From Oceanobacter antarcticus (lineage in GTDB: Bacteria; Pseudomonadota; Gammaproteobacteria; Pseudomonadales; Oceanobacteraceae), in assembly GCF_044962685.1 (NCBI RefSeq), contig NZ_JBBKTX010000005.1, forward strand, positions 124,001 to 188,000: a stretch of 64,000 bases of DNA. Direction: 5' to 3'. How positions within the stretch are numbered: position 1 is the stretch's first letter; each line of letters opens with the position of its first letter. Shown one piece after another: positions 42,016 to 51,770 of the stretch. The position numbers were made by a program, and so were the translations under genes. The notes below the pieces were generated by a model that saw only the letters and a list, made by a program, of their open reading frames with translations, did not search any database and had not been told where the DNA came from.

Positions 42016-44460
42016 ATGCACACAATGCCTATAACAAACCAAGCTGCTAATCGGACTACACCTGCCCGCGTCCGCTTGGCCATCAAGCCGCTGATCTGGC
42101 TCATCGCCGCCATGATGACCGGTTGCGCCGCCCTCGCCAGCCAGCAATTCGAAGACCTGTTTGGTGAGTCATCACCCAAAAGTCGCTGGGTCGAAGCCGA
42201 CAGTTTCGAGGGCCGGGTATTCCACCAGGACGTTCAACCACTATTGGAACAACGCTGCGTTCATTGCCACGCCTGTTACGATGCCCCTTGCCAGCTGAAG
42301 CTGACGTCGCCCCAGGGCATTGATCGCGGCATGCACTCCGAGCTGGTCTACGATGGTACCCGCCTGCTGGCCACCGCACCCAAACGACTGTATCTGGATG
42401 CTCACAACACCGAAGAATGGCGTGCAAAAGGTTTTCAACCCGTCCTGAACGAACGCCGTAATACCAGCGAGGCCAACCTTCAGGCCAGCTTGCTATTCCG
42501 CGCCATCACCCAGCGCCAGACTCAGGGAGCGTTCCATCAGACCGTGCTGCCAGACAGCTATGACTTTGGCCTGTCGCGGGATCAACAGTGCCCGACCGCC
42601 GAACAATACGAGACCTTTGCCAGCCAGTATCCCGACTGGGGCATGCCTTACGGCTTGCCTGCCCTGTCCGATAGCGAATACTCAACACTGACAGACTGGA
42701 TCCAACGCGGAGGACTGTTACCACGACCGGCACCTTTGAACGGAAACCTGCAGGATCAGCTACAACAGTGGGAACAACGCTTTAATGCCCAGGGTGATCC
42801 GGAAAGCGAGCCGTACAAACGCCAGGCACTGGTCAGTCGCTATATTTATGAACATATCTACCTTTACAGCCTGTACCTCGGCGATGACACCAGTACTCGC
42901 TTTCATCTGGTCAGATCGCGTACGGCTCCCGGCGAACCGATTGACATTATTGCCACACGCCGGCCTTACGATGATCCCGGTGTGGCCATACCTTACTACC
43001 GTCTGGTTGTCGATCAGGAGTCCCGTGTCGCCAAAACCTATATCCCGTTCCGGCTCAATGAAGCCCGCTGGGACAACTGGCATTCGCTGTTTTATGGCCA
43101 CCCATACGCAGTCACCTCCTTGCCTGGTTACGATGAAGAAATTGCCTCCAACCCTTTCATTACCTTTCACGATATTCCGGCTGATGCCCGCTATCGCTTT
43201 TTGCTGGAACACTCATTAGAAACCATCATGTCGTTTATCAAGGGGCCGGTCTGTCACGGCCAGGTTGCTGTTAATGTCATTAACGAACAATTTTGGGTAT
43301 TTTTTGTCAATCCGAACCTGCACTACGGCAGCGAGGCGTCAGACTTTCTTGAGAGCCAGGTACATCATCTCGACTTGCCTGCCAAAAACAGCAGTAACAG
43401 CCTGCCAATCAGTTCATGGATTTCCTTTTCAGACCAGCAAAAAGAGTACCTGAGTGCCAAATCCGCCTTTATTCGCCAGGAAATGGAGGCCAACCATATC
43501 CTGCTGGACACCCAACTGGTGTGGGACGGCGATCAGCAAACAGGCACCAACAATCCCAATGCCGCACTCACCGTGATGCGCCACTTCGACAATGCCACCG
43601 TGGTTCAGGGTCTGTTGGGCAAGCCCCCTAAAACTGCCTGGCTGATTGACTACCCGTTACTGGAACGTATCCACTATCTTCTGGTGGCCGGTTTTGATGT
43701 GTATGGCAACGTCGGTCACCAGCTGGTGACGCGTCTGTATATGGATTTCTTACGCATGGAAGGAGAAGTGAACTTTCTGCTGCTGCTGCCCAAAGAGGAA
43801 CGCGAAAAGGTGCGCCGGTACTGGTATCGCGACACCAGCACCACCATCAAGGATTACATTTTCAGTGATCTGATCAGCCTCGATATTAACAGCGCCATCC
43901 CCTATCGCAGCAACCAGCCGCAGATGGAGTTATATCGTCTACTGGAGCACAAACTGGCACCGGTGCTAAACCGGGACTATCAGCCGCAATCCGGCGCACT
44001 GTCGGGCGCAGCATTAACCACACTCAATAGCCTGGAAAATTTGCGCGGCAGTGGCCTGCATCAGTTGCCTGAGCTCAGCCTGCTGCTGGTGACACGTCAG
44101 CAACAACCGCTGGAACTGATCAGCCTTGTCCACAACCGGGCCCATGCCAATATCTCCAGTCTGCTGGATGAGGAAGATGCGCTGCGGCCGGAAGAAGACA
44201 CCCTGACACTGGCGCGAGGCGCCGTGGGTGATTACCCTAATGTTTTGCTCCGGGTTGAAGAAGAGCAATTACCAGAACTGGTCAAACAGATCACCAACAT
44301 GCAAACCAGTGCCGACTACAGCGCCCTGCTCGACCGCTTTGGGGTACGTCGCAGCAGCAAGGATTTCTGGCAGGTCAGCGATACGATTGGCCAGTTTTAT
44401 CAGCAACAATGGCCGCTCAGATCCGGGATTCTGGACTACAACCGACTGCAAAACCGCTGA
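42016..44460 (+). CDS. cti: Fatty acid cis-trans isomerase Cti
   Basis: 814 residues, periplasmic. N-terminal hydrophobic segment with lipobox-like MMTGC (Cys37), and a c-type heme motif CVHCH (81-85) in the conserved QPLLEQRCVHCHACYDAPCQLKL. Converts cis-unsaturated membrane fatty acids to trans under solvent, heat or salt stress without de novo lipid synthesis. FDVYGNVGHQLVTRLYMDFLRMEGEVNFL is a family block. Start could be ATG 42016 or 42025; neither has a good ribosome site. Confidence 0.92.
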   Translation: MHTMPITNQAANRTTPARVRLAIKPLIWLIAAMMTGCAALASQQFEDLFGESSPKSRWVEADSFEGRVFHQDVQPLLEQRCVHCHACYDAPCQLKLTSPQGIDRGMHSELVYDGTRLLATAPKRLYLDAHNTEEWRAKGFQPVLNERRNTSEANLQASLLFRAITQRQTQGAFHQTVLPDSYDFGLSRDQQCPTAEQYETFASQYPDWGMPYGLPALSDSEYSTLTDWIQRGGLLPRPAPLNGNLQDQLQQWEQRFNAQGDPESEPYKRQALVSRYIYEHIYLYSLYLGDDTSTRFHLVRSRTAPGEPIDIIATRRPYDDPGVAIPYYRLVVDQESRVAKTYIPFRLNEARWDNWHSLFYGHPYAVTSLPGYDEEIASNPFITFHDIPADARYRFLLEHSLETIMSFIKGPVCHGQVAVNVINEQFWVFFVNPNLHYGSEASDFLESQVHHLDLPAKNSSNSLPISSWISFSDQQKEYLSAKSAFIRQEMEANHILLDTQLVWDGDQQTGTNNPNAALTVMRHFDNATVVQGLLGKPPKTAWLIDYPLLERIHYLLVAGFDVYGNVGHQLVTRLYMDFLRMEGEVNFLLLLPKEEREKVRRYWYRDTSTTIKDYIFSDLISLDINSAIPYRSNQPQMELYRLLEHKLAPVLNRDYQPQSGALSGAALTTLNSLENLRGSGLHQLPELSLLLVTRQQQPLELISLVHNRAHANISSLLDEEDALRPEEDTLTLARGAVGDYPNVLLRVEEEQLPELVKQITNMQTSADYSALLDRFGVRRSSKDFWQVSDTIGQFYQQQWPLRSGILDYNRLQNR

Positions 44461-44529
44461 TTCAAACAACCGTTGGTTATTTGCTGCGCTAACGCCAGGC
44501 AGAGAAAGCGCCGGGCGGATAATCTCCGG

Positions 44530-46617
44530 TCAGGCGTTTTTCCGTAATCCGGAGGCAACCCATAAACGCAGCACCACCCGTAACGCCCGTCGCCAGAGCG
44601 GCATTACCGACGGGCCAGATGCCTTCCAGCACTGTAATTCCGCCACAATACGTTGTGCCGTGCTGAAGGTTCCGGTGGTAGCGCTCACATAGCAGGGATA
44701 ACGTACCAGCGTGGCTGCCACCAGCTCATTCAACGAACGTTGGCGAACACGTCGTGGGCAAGCCAAGGTATCCTGGGTCAAGCCCCAACCGGCATAAAAC
44801 GGCATGCCGTAGCAAGTCACCTCTTTACCGCGCAGCAATGCCTCAAACCCCAGCAATGAAGTCATGGTAAACACGGCATCAATATGCTCGAGCATTTGCG
44901 AGGAATCACCGTCCAATACCAGTTCGTCACACAACGCCTGATAATCAGCAAGCGGCAAATCCTTGCTGCGCAAACCAGACACCACGTCCGGATGCGGCTT
45001 GTACACCAGCCAGGCATCCGGTTCTGCGGCGCGCGCCGACTGTAATAATGCCAGATTGGTTTTGATGCCGCTGGCCCCCATACGGATGGAGGCGTCCGAC
45101 TCAACCTGGCCCGGCACCAGCACCACGCGGCGAGATGGTTCAGCCACGGCACACCCTGGCTTCCAGTCTTGTCCGGTCAGGTTATATTTGGAAATGCGGT
45201 TCGCGACGATAGTCTCGCGCAGCTGCTCTGCCAGGGCACAGTCGGCGGCTGAAAATTCATCCGTCGCCAGAATCTGCTCCAGACGAGAGGGTACTGAGGC
45301 ATCGTAATACATGCCCACGTCATCCAGCACCCAGGAAAGTGGCCGAATCAGATCCGCTCCCAGCCCGGATGAGCGCAAAAAACCATCTTCAATACGCAAC
45401 ACCCGAGCCGGTTGTCGCTCTGGTGCTTGCAACACTACCGGCAACGGCCGCACCCCCCACAAGGCGACGGTAGCCTGAGCCGGTATCAGGCTGGCGTCTT
45501 TACAGAAAGTCACCTCGGTGCCATTAAGAAAGGCACGCAAGATCGGTTTTTTCCAACGCGAAAAACCCAGCGCATGTACCGGCCCGAACTGATGATTACG
45601 CAGCCATTGCTGCCGCTGTGCCGACAAATAATCCAGCGTGGCTTCAATCCCGGTTTCTGCGTCCAGTTCCGAATCCCAGTAACGGCTGTAACCTACCAGT
45701 GTGGCATGCACCAGCTGTTCCAGCGTCACGGGTGCTCCGGCCAGTGCAATCGCCAGACGGCGGCGCTCGGGTGCTTCCAGATCATCCTCGGTCAACCCCC
45801 ATCCGGCGTAAAACGGCATACCAAAACAGCGCACCGGTTTTCCCCACAACAAGGCTTCAAATCCCATTTGTGACGTTACGGTGTAGACCTTGTCGGCATT
45901 GGCTAACAGTCGTTCTGGGTGACAGTTTTCTGCAATCAGTCGAATCCGTTGATGCAACTGTAACGCTGCCAGATCAAAATGCCCGGCTCGGGAGCGGGTA
46001 AAGGCATCCGGGTGTACTTTCACTACCACCGTTGTTCGAGGATTTTCGGCCAGGGCAGCCTCCAGCATCCGCGTAAAAGACGCCGCACTGGCCAGCCCAA
46101 ATGGAATGGAAGCATCCCCGGCCACCTGATCCACCACCAGCACAAATGACGACGGCAGCTCCCCGCTATAGTCAGGGGCGGCGTTGTATTTGGAAATACC
46201 GGCCTGTTGCCAGCGCTGAATCAAGTCGAAACTGCGCTGCTGTTGAGCCGTCGTCAGAGGTTGTGGGATCAGTTGTTCCAACCGCGAAGGCCGGGTGGCA
46301 TCGTAATAGATACCGATATTATCCTGCACCAGCGACAGTGCCTGATCTTGCCGACCTAACGAGCGGACAAAACCGTCTTCCAGCAACCACCATTGACGCT
46401 GCTGACGCACTCCTTGCTGCTCTGCCCTGAGACCTGAACGCTTGCGCCCCCAACCCAGTATCTCGGCCTGGTTACGCTCAGAACCGTGCCCGTCCACCTG
46501 CCAGAATGCCCGCACAATCGGATTGGCCAGCAGGGCGCGGGAACTGGAGATAGCCAGCGGTCTGGGTCTGGCACGAGAGGAAACAGCAGAATCAGCAACA
46601 ACAGGACGAGACGCCAT
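44530..46617 (-). CDS. kpsC: KpsC-like capsule Kdo transferase
   Basis: 695 residues in two homologous halves: LEDGFVRSLG with DNIGIYYDATRPSRLE, and later IEDGFLRSSG with DDVGMYYDASVPSRLE. Both contain the FGMPFYAGWGLT/YGMPFYAGWGLT block. KpsC adds the beta-Kdo linker to phosphatidylglycerol for group 2 capsules. Start ATG 46617 has AAGGA five bases before it. No other capsule (kps) gene is in the window; neighbours are cti and rhlB. Confidence 0.9.
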   Translation of the reverse strand: MASRPVVADSAVSSRARPRPLAISSSRALLANPIVRAFWQVDGHGSERNQAEILGWGRKRSGLRAEQQGVRQQRQWWLLEDGFVRSLGRQDQALSLVQDNIGIYYDATRPSRLEQLIPQPLTTAQQQRSFDLIQRWQQAGISKYNAAPDYSGELPSSFVLVVDQVAGDASIPFGLASAASFTRMLEAALAENPRTTVVVKVHPDAFTRSRAGHFDLAALQLHQRIRLIAENCHPERLLANADKVYTVTSQMGFEALLWGKPVRCFGMPFYAGWGLTEDDLEAPERRRLAIALAGAPVTLEQLVHATLVGYSRYWDSELDAETGIEATLDYLSAQRQQWLRNHQFGPVHALGFSRWKKPILRAFLNGTEVTFCKDASLIPAQATVALWGVRPLPVVLQAPERQPARVLRIEDGFLRSSGLGADLIRPLSWVLDDVGMYYDASVPSRLEQILATDEFSAADCALAEQLRETIVANRISKYNLTGQDWKPGCAVAEPSRRVVLVPGQVESDASIRMGASGIKTNLALLQSARAAEPDAWLVYKPHPDVVSGLRSKDLPLADYQALCDELVLDGDSSQMLEHIDAVFTMTSLLGFEALLRGKEVTCYGMPFYAGWGLTQDTLACPRRVRQRSLNELVAATLVRYPCYVSATTGTFSTAQRIVAELQCWKASGPSVMPLWRRALRVVLRLWVASGLRKNA

Positions 46618-46721
46618 GTAAATCCTTGGGCTGGCCAAATGGAGGGATAACGACCGTAACAAACAGCCAGTATTACTGGCTCCTTGAACGAATTATCATA
46701 GAACAAGTCATTAGCGAATCA

Positions 46722-46746
46722 TAAAAAAGGACGCCGACGGCGTCCC
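46722..46746 (-). terminator. Terminator after rhlB
   Basis: GGACGCC/GGCGTCC seven-base stem, three-base loop, followed on the minus strand by six T. Confidence 0.9.
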
Positions 46747-46793
46747 TCTTTTATGGTTACCAAACCGGTTTACGGCTTGGCAAACAACTCGAT

Positions 46794-48227
46794 TTACAGC
46801 TGTTTTAACGACAGCTTGGCTCCAAGGTATTTTTCCAGATCTGGCAATGCAAACGCGTCATCTTCAGACACCAGACTGATGGAAATACCCTTGGCACCGG
46901 CCCGGCCAGTACGGCCAATACGGTGGACGTAATCTTCAGAATCTTCAGGCAAGGTGTAGTTGAACACGTGAGAGACCCCATCAACGTGAATACCACGCCC
47001 GGCAACGTCGGTAGCGACCATGATACCCACCTGGCCTTCACGAAAGCGTTCCAGCGTTTTCAGACGCTTTTGCTGGTTCACTTCACCCGACAGCAAGGCC
47101 GCTTTAAAGCCACGCTTGATCAGCTTTTCACACAGGTTACGGGTGTGATCTCGACGATTGGCAAAAATAATACAGCGTTCCGGATTTTCTTCCTTGAGGA
47201 AGCGTTCCAGCAAGCCGAACTTGTCACTCTCAGCGACCAGATAAAAACTCTGGTCGACCCGATCAGTTGCCACCTGCTCCGGTTCAATTTCAATTTGCAG
47301 CGGATCACGGGTCCACTGGTCAATCAGGATACGCACATCAAAATTGAACGTGGCCGAAAACAACAAGGTCTGCCGATGATCTTTAGGGGGCGTCGCCCGC
47401 ACAATACGGCGTACATCCGGGATAAAGCCCATATCCAGCATCCGGTCGGCTTCATCCAGCACCAGCACTTCAATCTGATCCAGGAAAACATCCTGACTAC
47501 GCATAAAGTCGATCAGACGACCCGGCGTGGCGACCAGAATATCCACCACATCGTCACGCAATTTGCGCCGCTGCAACTCATAGTCCATGCCACCCATCAC
47601 CGTCACGACGTTCAGGCCACTGTGTTTCGCCAGCCCTTCCGCATCCTTGCCGATTTGCATCGCCAGTTCACGAGTGGGTGCAACAATCAGTGCCCGAGGC
47701 TCACTGGCATAACGTTCGTCAGGAATAACCGTTAGCAAACGATTCAGAATCGTCAGCAAAAATGCAGCCGATTTACCCGTGCCAGTTTGCGCCTGACCAA
47801 TGGTGTCGCGTCCGCGTAATGAAGCCGGCAGGCTTTCTGCCTGAATCGGCGTGCAATATTCAAAACCCAGATCATAAATGGCGTGCATGACGGATTCTGG
47901 CAGGTCGAGATCGTGGAAACGGGTCTTCCCTTCCATCGGCTCAACCTTGAAGGTATCAGGATCCCAGGGTTCAACAGGCGCTTGTCTACTGCTACCACGC
48001 TGGCCTGAACCATTATTCTTTGACGTATGTCTCTTGCTGCTCTGACTGCCGCTACGGCTGCCATGGGGCTGCTCGGCGCGTTGATGTTTTTCGTGGGCTG
48101 GTGCACCCTTGGGAGTATTGGTGGAAGTTTTGGCTGCCCGGGATGGCTCTTTTGAAACAGAACGGGAAGCAGTGCCGGTGTCGGCTTTCTTGTTGCCTGC
48201 CACCGCCTTGATGATTTTCTTGAACAA
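46794..48227 (-). CDS. rhlB: DEAD-box RNA helicase RhlB
   Basis: 477 residues. A 90-residue basic, low-complexity N-terminal arm (KKADTGTASRS, QSSKRHTSKNNGSGQRGSSR) precedes the helicase core: Q motif FEYCTPIQ, AQTGTGKS, PTRELA, VLDEADRMLDMGF, SATF and HRIGRTGRAG. RhlB unwinds RNA for the degradosome. E. coli RhlB has its extension at the C-terminus; here it is N-terminal. Starts 12 bp after epmC. Confidence 0.93.
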   Translation of the reverse strand: MFKKIIKAVAGNKKADTGTASRSVSKEPSRAAKTSTNTPKGAPAHEKHQRAEQPHGSRSGSQSSKRHTSKNNGSGQRGSSRQAPVEPWDPDTFKVEPMEGKTRFHDLDLPESVMHAIYDLGFEYCTPIQAESLPASLRGRDTIGQAQTGTGKSAAFLLTILNRLLTVIPDERYASEPRALIVAPTRELAMQIGKDAEGLAKHSGLNVVTVMGGMDYELQRRKLRDDVVDILVATPGRLIDFMRSQDVFLDQIEVLVLDEADRMLDMGFIPDVRRIVRATPPKDHRQTLLFSATFNFDVRILIDQWTRDPLQIEIEPEQVATDRVDQSFYLVAESDKFGLLERFLKEENPERCIIFANRRDHTRNLCEKLIKRGFKAALLSGEVNQQKRLKTLERFREGQVGIMVATDVAGRGIHVDGVSHVFNYTLPEDSEDYVHRIGRTGRAGAKGISISLVSEDDAFALPDLEKYLGAKLSLKQL

Positions 48228-48239
48228 AAGTGTCTCCAG

Positions 48240-48824
48240 TCAGAGTCGTTCCAGCACAAAAAGGTCGGCTGAAAATATTTCGTGGCGCTGATAATAGTCG
48301 AGTAGCGTGTTTTTTAATACTTCCGCGCGTGCCGGAAGCCCGTGGTGATAGTAATGGCAGGCCTGCTGCCATACAGAGAGAGCAAACGCCTTGCGTCCGG
48401 CTGCGACCTCAACCGGGTCGCCGTCGAGATTATCCGTACTGATATAAAAACGTCGGCCACAGGCTTCCGACAATAACCACTCGACGGCCTGGGGTTTGAT
48501 CTCTACCTGTTCAAACGCACGCTGTTGCTCGGCAGTACGGCCATCGGGCTCATACCAATAGCCAAAATCCACTTGCCGACGGCGTTGCTCGCCAGCAATA
48601 CACCAGTGGCTTATCTCATGCAGGGCTGAGGCATAAAAACCATGGGCAAAAATAACCCTGTTGTAGCCGCAGTGAATGTCTGACGGCAGGTATTCAGGCT
48701 CCGTATCACCGGCGAGCAGACGGGTGTTTTGTGCAGAGAAAAACAATTCATCAAACAGGCAGATCAAATCCGCTGTTTGCAGTGTGTCGGGGGAATAGGC
48801 GGGCTTGGACACAAACAACATCAA
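48240..48824 (-). CDS. epmC: Elongation factor P hydroxylase EpmC (YfcM)
   Basis: 194 residues. Motif HGFYASALHEISHWCIAG places His69, Glu70 and His73 as likely metal ligands; VDFGYWYEPDGRTAEQQRAFEQVEIKPQA is a family block. EpmC hydroxylates the beta-lysylated lysine of EF-P in the last step of its modification. The partners epmA, epmB and efp are not in the window. Precedes rhlB in the same direction. Confidence 0.9.
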   Translation of the reverse strand: MMLFVSKPAYSPDTLQTADLICLFDELFFSAQNTRLLAGDTEPEYLPSDIHCGYNRVIFAHGFYASALHEISHWCIAGEQRRRQVDFGYWYEPDGRTAEQQRAFEQVEIKPQAVEWLLSEACGRRFYISTDNLDGDPVEVAAGRKAFALSVWQQACHYYHHGLPARAEVLKNTLLDYYQRHEIFSADLFVLERL

Positions 48825-49038
48825 CCAAAATCAGACAGTCGGTTATTGTATCAGGTGTGCCGGGAATTACCCGCGTGCCAGATAACGAAACGGCTATATT
48901 TTCTGCTTTTGTTAAACGTCAGGATTTCTCTCATCACTACCTCGTCACCAGCAGGCGGTCTTGCAAAGTAGCAATAATCCGGGAGAATGCCGCGCTGCGC
49001 TTCAGCCTTCTCTCCTTCTGCCCAGAGCTATCCGTCCC

Positions 49039-50382
49039 ATGTCGTTTGCCAAACGCGAAACCCGCGCCCTGATCCAACTCACCTTGCCGATACTGGCAAC
49101 CCAAATGGCGCAAATCGGCATGGGCACCGTCGATACCCTGATGTCTGGCTATGTCAGCACCCGAGATCTGGCTGCGGTCGCCATTGGTACCGCCCTGTGG
49201 TTGCCAGTCTGGCTGTTTCTGGCGGGTATCCTGGTGGCCCTGTCACCACTGGTTTCCGGTCTGAACGCATCAAAGCAGCACCAGCAACTGCCTGGCCTGC
49301 TGGCTTCCTCTGTCTGGTTGGGTGCACTGTTGGGTAGTGTCTTTGGCCTATTACTTTACCTGGCGGCTGATATTCTGCCATGGCTGATAGACGACTCGAT
49401 CACGGCAACCCTGGCCGCCAACTATCTGATCGCCATCGCCATCGGCTTCCCGGCGGTCGGTATTTTTCTGGCATTCCGGTTTTATGCCGAAGCCCTGAGC
49501 CAAGCCAGTCACGTCACCTGGATCATGCTCTCCGGGCTGGTCGCCAACGTTCCCGTCAACGCGGTATTTGTGTATGGCTGGCTGGGGTTGCCCGCCTTGG
49601 GAAGCGTTGGTTGTGGCATTGGCAGCAGCCTGATTTTTGTCTGCATGGCGATTGCCATGGCATTAAACACCCGTAAATACCGGCTTGGCAGCGACTCTTC
49701 GCTCAAGCATCTGATGCGCTCTCCCGCCGGGCAACATGTCCGCGACATATTGCGTATCGGGGTGCCCATCGGTATCGCCATTTTTTTTGAAGTCAGCCTG
49801 TTCACCGTGATTGCGCTGTTTCTGACCGACCTCGGGCCGGTGGTGGTCGCCGGACACCAGGTTGCACTCAACGTTTCTTCCATCACTTTTATGATCCCGC
49901 TGAGCCTGGGAATGGCACTCACGGTACGGGTTGGTCACTATCTGGGAACGGGCGATACCCTCTTGGCAAGGCAAACAGCCTGGCTCGGAGTGCGGCTGAA
50001 CCTGGCGATAGCCTTATTTAACGCGATACTGATTATCCTGTTAGCCGACACCATTGCTGGCTGGTACTCACCCGATCCAGAGGTGGTTGCCATTGGCGCA
50101 GTGCTGTTGCTGTATGCCGCTGTTTTTCAGCTGTCTGATGCAACGCAGGTAGCAGCGGCTGGCGCTTTGCGCGGCTACCGGGATACCTTTGTTGTGATGC
50201 TGATTACCTTTGTGACCTACTGGGTGATCGGACTGAGCTGTGGCTATGGTCTGGCATTTTATGGTGTGCCGTCGCTTGGCATTGAACCTGCTGGCGCGCC
50301 TGGTTTCTGGATCGGACTGGTCATCGGCCTGACTGCCGCTGGAGCGGCCTTGGTGATCAGGCTGAAACGGGTATCGACTTAA
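49039..50382 (+). CDS. MATE-family multidrug efflux pump (NorM-like)
   Basis: 447 residues with 12 membrane helices. N-terminus RALIQLTLPILATQMAQIGMGTVDTLMSG carries the MATE signature; LALNVSS-type block appears as GHQVALNVSSITFMIPLSLGMALTVRVGHYLG. Exports cationic drugs using sodium or proton gradients. ATG 49039 gives the normal N-terminus; the frame extends upstream to 48961 without similarity. Convergent with the aldo-keto reductase gene. Confidence 0.92.
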   Translation: MSFAKRETRALIQLTLPILATQMAQIGMGTVDTLMSGYVSTRDLAAVAIGTALWLPVWLFLAGILVALSPLVSGLNASKQHQQLPGLLASSVWLGALLGSVFGLLLYLAADILPWLIDDSITATLAANYLIAIAIGFPAVGIFLAFRFYAEALSQASHVTWIMLSGLVANVPVNAVFVYGWLGLPALGSVGCGIGSSLIFVCMAIAMALNTRKYRLGSDSSLKHLMRSPAGQHVRDILRIGVPIGIAIFFEVSLFTVIALFLTDLGPVVVAGHQVALNVSSITFMIPLSLGMALTVRVGHYLGTGDTLLARQTAWLGVRLNLAIALFNAILIILLADTIAGWYSPDPEVVAIGAVLLLYAAVFQLSDATQVAAAGALRGYRDTFVVMLITFVTYWVIGLSCGYGLAFYGVPSLGIEPAGAPGFWIGLVIGLTAAGAALVIRLKRVST

Positions 50383-50412
50383 TTCTGCACAGCTCTGCGT
50401 TGCCAGGTTCAG

Positions 50413-51450
50413 TTAGGGACACGGATTGGAAATAACCCGGTGAATCGCGTTGATACGCCCGATCACTTCCTCACTCAGCACCACTTCTGCACTGGCGAGA
50501 TTTTCTTGCAGCTGGGCCAGCGTGGTCGCGCCAATAATATTCGAGGTAACAAAATCCTGCTGGGTCACAAACGCCAGCGCCAGTGTCGCAGGTGACAAGT
50601 CCAGCTCTGCGGCCAACGCTACATACTGAGACACCGCCTCCTCCGCCTGCTCTCCCTTATAGCGGGAAAAACGCTCAAACAAGGTAATACGAGCGTTGGC
50701 TGGCAACTTGCCATGCAGGTATTTACCGGTCAGCACACCAAATGCCAGTGGCGAATAAGCCAGCAGCCCGACGTCTTCACGGATCGATACTTCAGCCATG
50801 CCAACTTCATAACTGCGGTTCAGCAAGTTGTAGGGGTTTTGCACCGACACCGGTCGCGGCCAGCCATTCTGGTCGGCAAGCTGGATCACCTTCATGGTGC
50901 CCCAGGCGGTTTCGTTGGACAGGCCATAGTGGCGAATTTTGCCCTGTTTGATCAGACCGACCAGTGCTTCCAGGGTTTCTTCCAGAGGCGTTGTGTTTTC
51001 TTGGTGATTATGGGCGTAGCCGAGCTTGCCAAAAAAATTGGTAGTACGCGCAGGCCAGTGTACCTGGTACAGATCCACATAATCGGTTTGCAGACGTTGC
51101 AGGCTGGTATCGATTGCTTCATTTACATGCTGGAGATCCAGTTTTGGCCCGTTACGAATATGCGTCATCCAGTCGCCAGGCCCGGCAATCTTGGTGGCCA
51201 GTATGATCTCCTCGCGCTTGCCAGAGCGGGCAAACCAGCTGCCGATATACTGTTCGGTACGGCCTTGGGTTTCGCTTTTCGGCGGCACTGGATACATTTC
51301 GGCGGTATCAAAAAAATTGATGCCAGCGGCGACCGCACAATCCATCTGTGCATGAGCTTCCGCTTCCGTGTTTTGCTCGCCCCAAGTCATGGTACCCAGG
51401 CACAGCTGCGTCACATTCAGATCAGTATTGCCAAGTTTGCGTTTGAGCAT
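50413..51450 (-). CDS. Aldo-keto reductase (Tas-like)
   Basis: 345 residues, (beta/alpha)8 NADPH enzyme. Catalytic tetrad parts: INFFDTAEMYP (Asp, Tyr), ILATKIAG (Lys), YQVHWPA (His). Closest to E. coli Tas and voltage-channel-beta-like reductases, including the long loop with EQYIGSWFARSGKREEI. Substrate unknown. ATG 51450 with GAGGAGG six bases upstream. Confidence 0.92.
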   Translation of the reverse strand: MLKRKLGNTDLNVTQLCLGTMTWGEQNTEAEAHAQMDCAVAAGINFFDTAEMYPVPPKSETQGRTEQYIGSWFARSGKREEIILATKIAGPGDWMTHIRNGPKLDLQHVNEAIDTSLQRLQTDYVDLYQVHWPARTTNFFGKLGYAHNHQENTTPLEETLEALVGLIKQGKIRHYGLSNETAWGTMKVIQLADQNGWPRPVSVQNPYNLLNRSYEVGMAEVSIREDVGLLAYSPLAFGVLTGKYLHGKLPANARITLFERFSRYKGEQAEEAVSQYVALAAELDLSPATLALAFVTQQDFVTSNIIGATTLAQLQENLASAEVVLSEEVIGRINAIHRVISNPCP

Positions 51451-51770
51451 GGAATCCTCCTCAAGTTGGCCACAGTATAACGATAACGCGCCCACTCGGT
51501 CGCCATACTGTCAAAACCCATTGTTCATCTGACTGCACCAATACTCGGCCTGGGCCTGTGGCTATTCATTGCCAATAAACATCGTTACCCAGATAAACCA
51601 AGATCGCACCTGCTGTATTTCTCCAGCACTGCATTAACCAGACCCAGCCAATAATCCTGATAACTCTTTCATCCAAAATGCAACATATCAGACTCATGCT
51701 GTTCAGGATCAAGAAATCCGCTAACAGCCCGACATAAGATAAATTCATGGCAATCAATCAAGGAAATAGT
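51451..51770. other. Intergenic region before the CZB gene
   Basis: 320 bp between divergent genes; no gene, RNA or clear regulatory motif recognised. Confidence 0.5.

Noticed and set aside
44530..46617. Assembly duplication inside kpsC, because the two halves repeat motifs.
   Set aside because: The halves are diverged and KpsC is naturally made of two related transferase domains.
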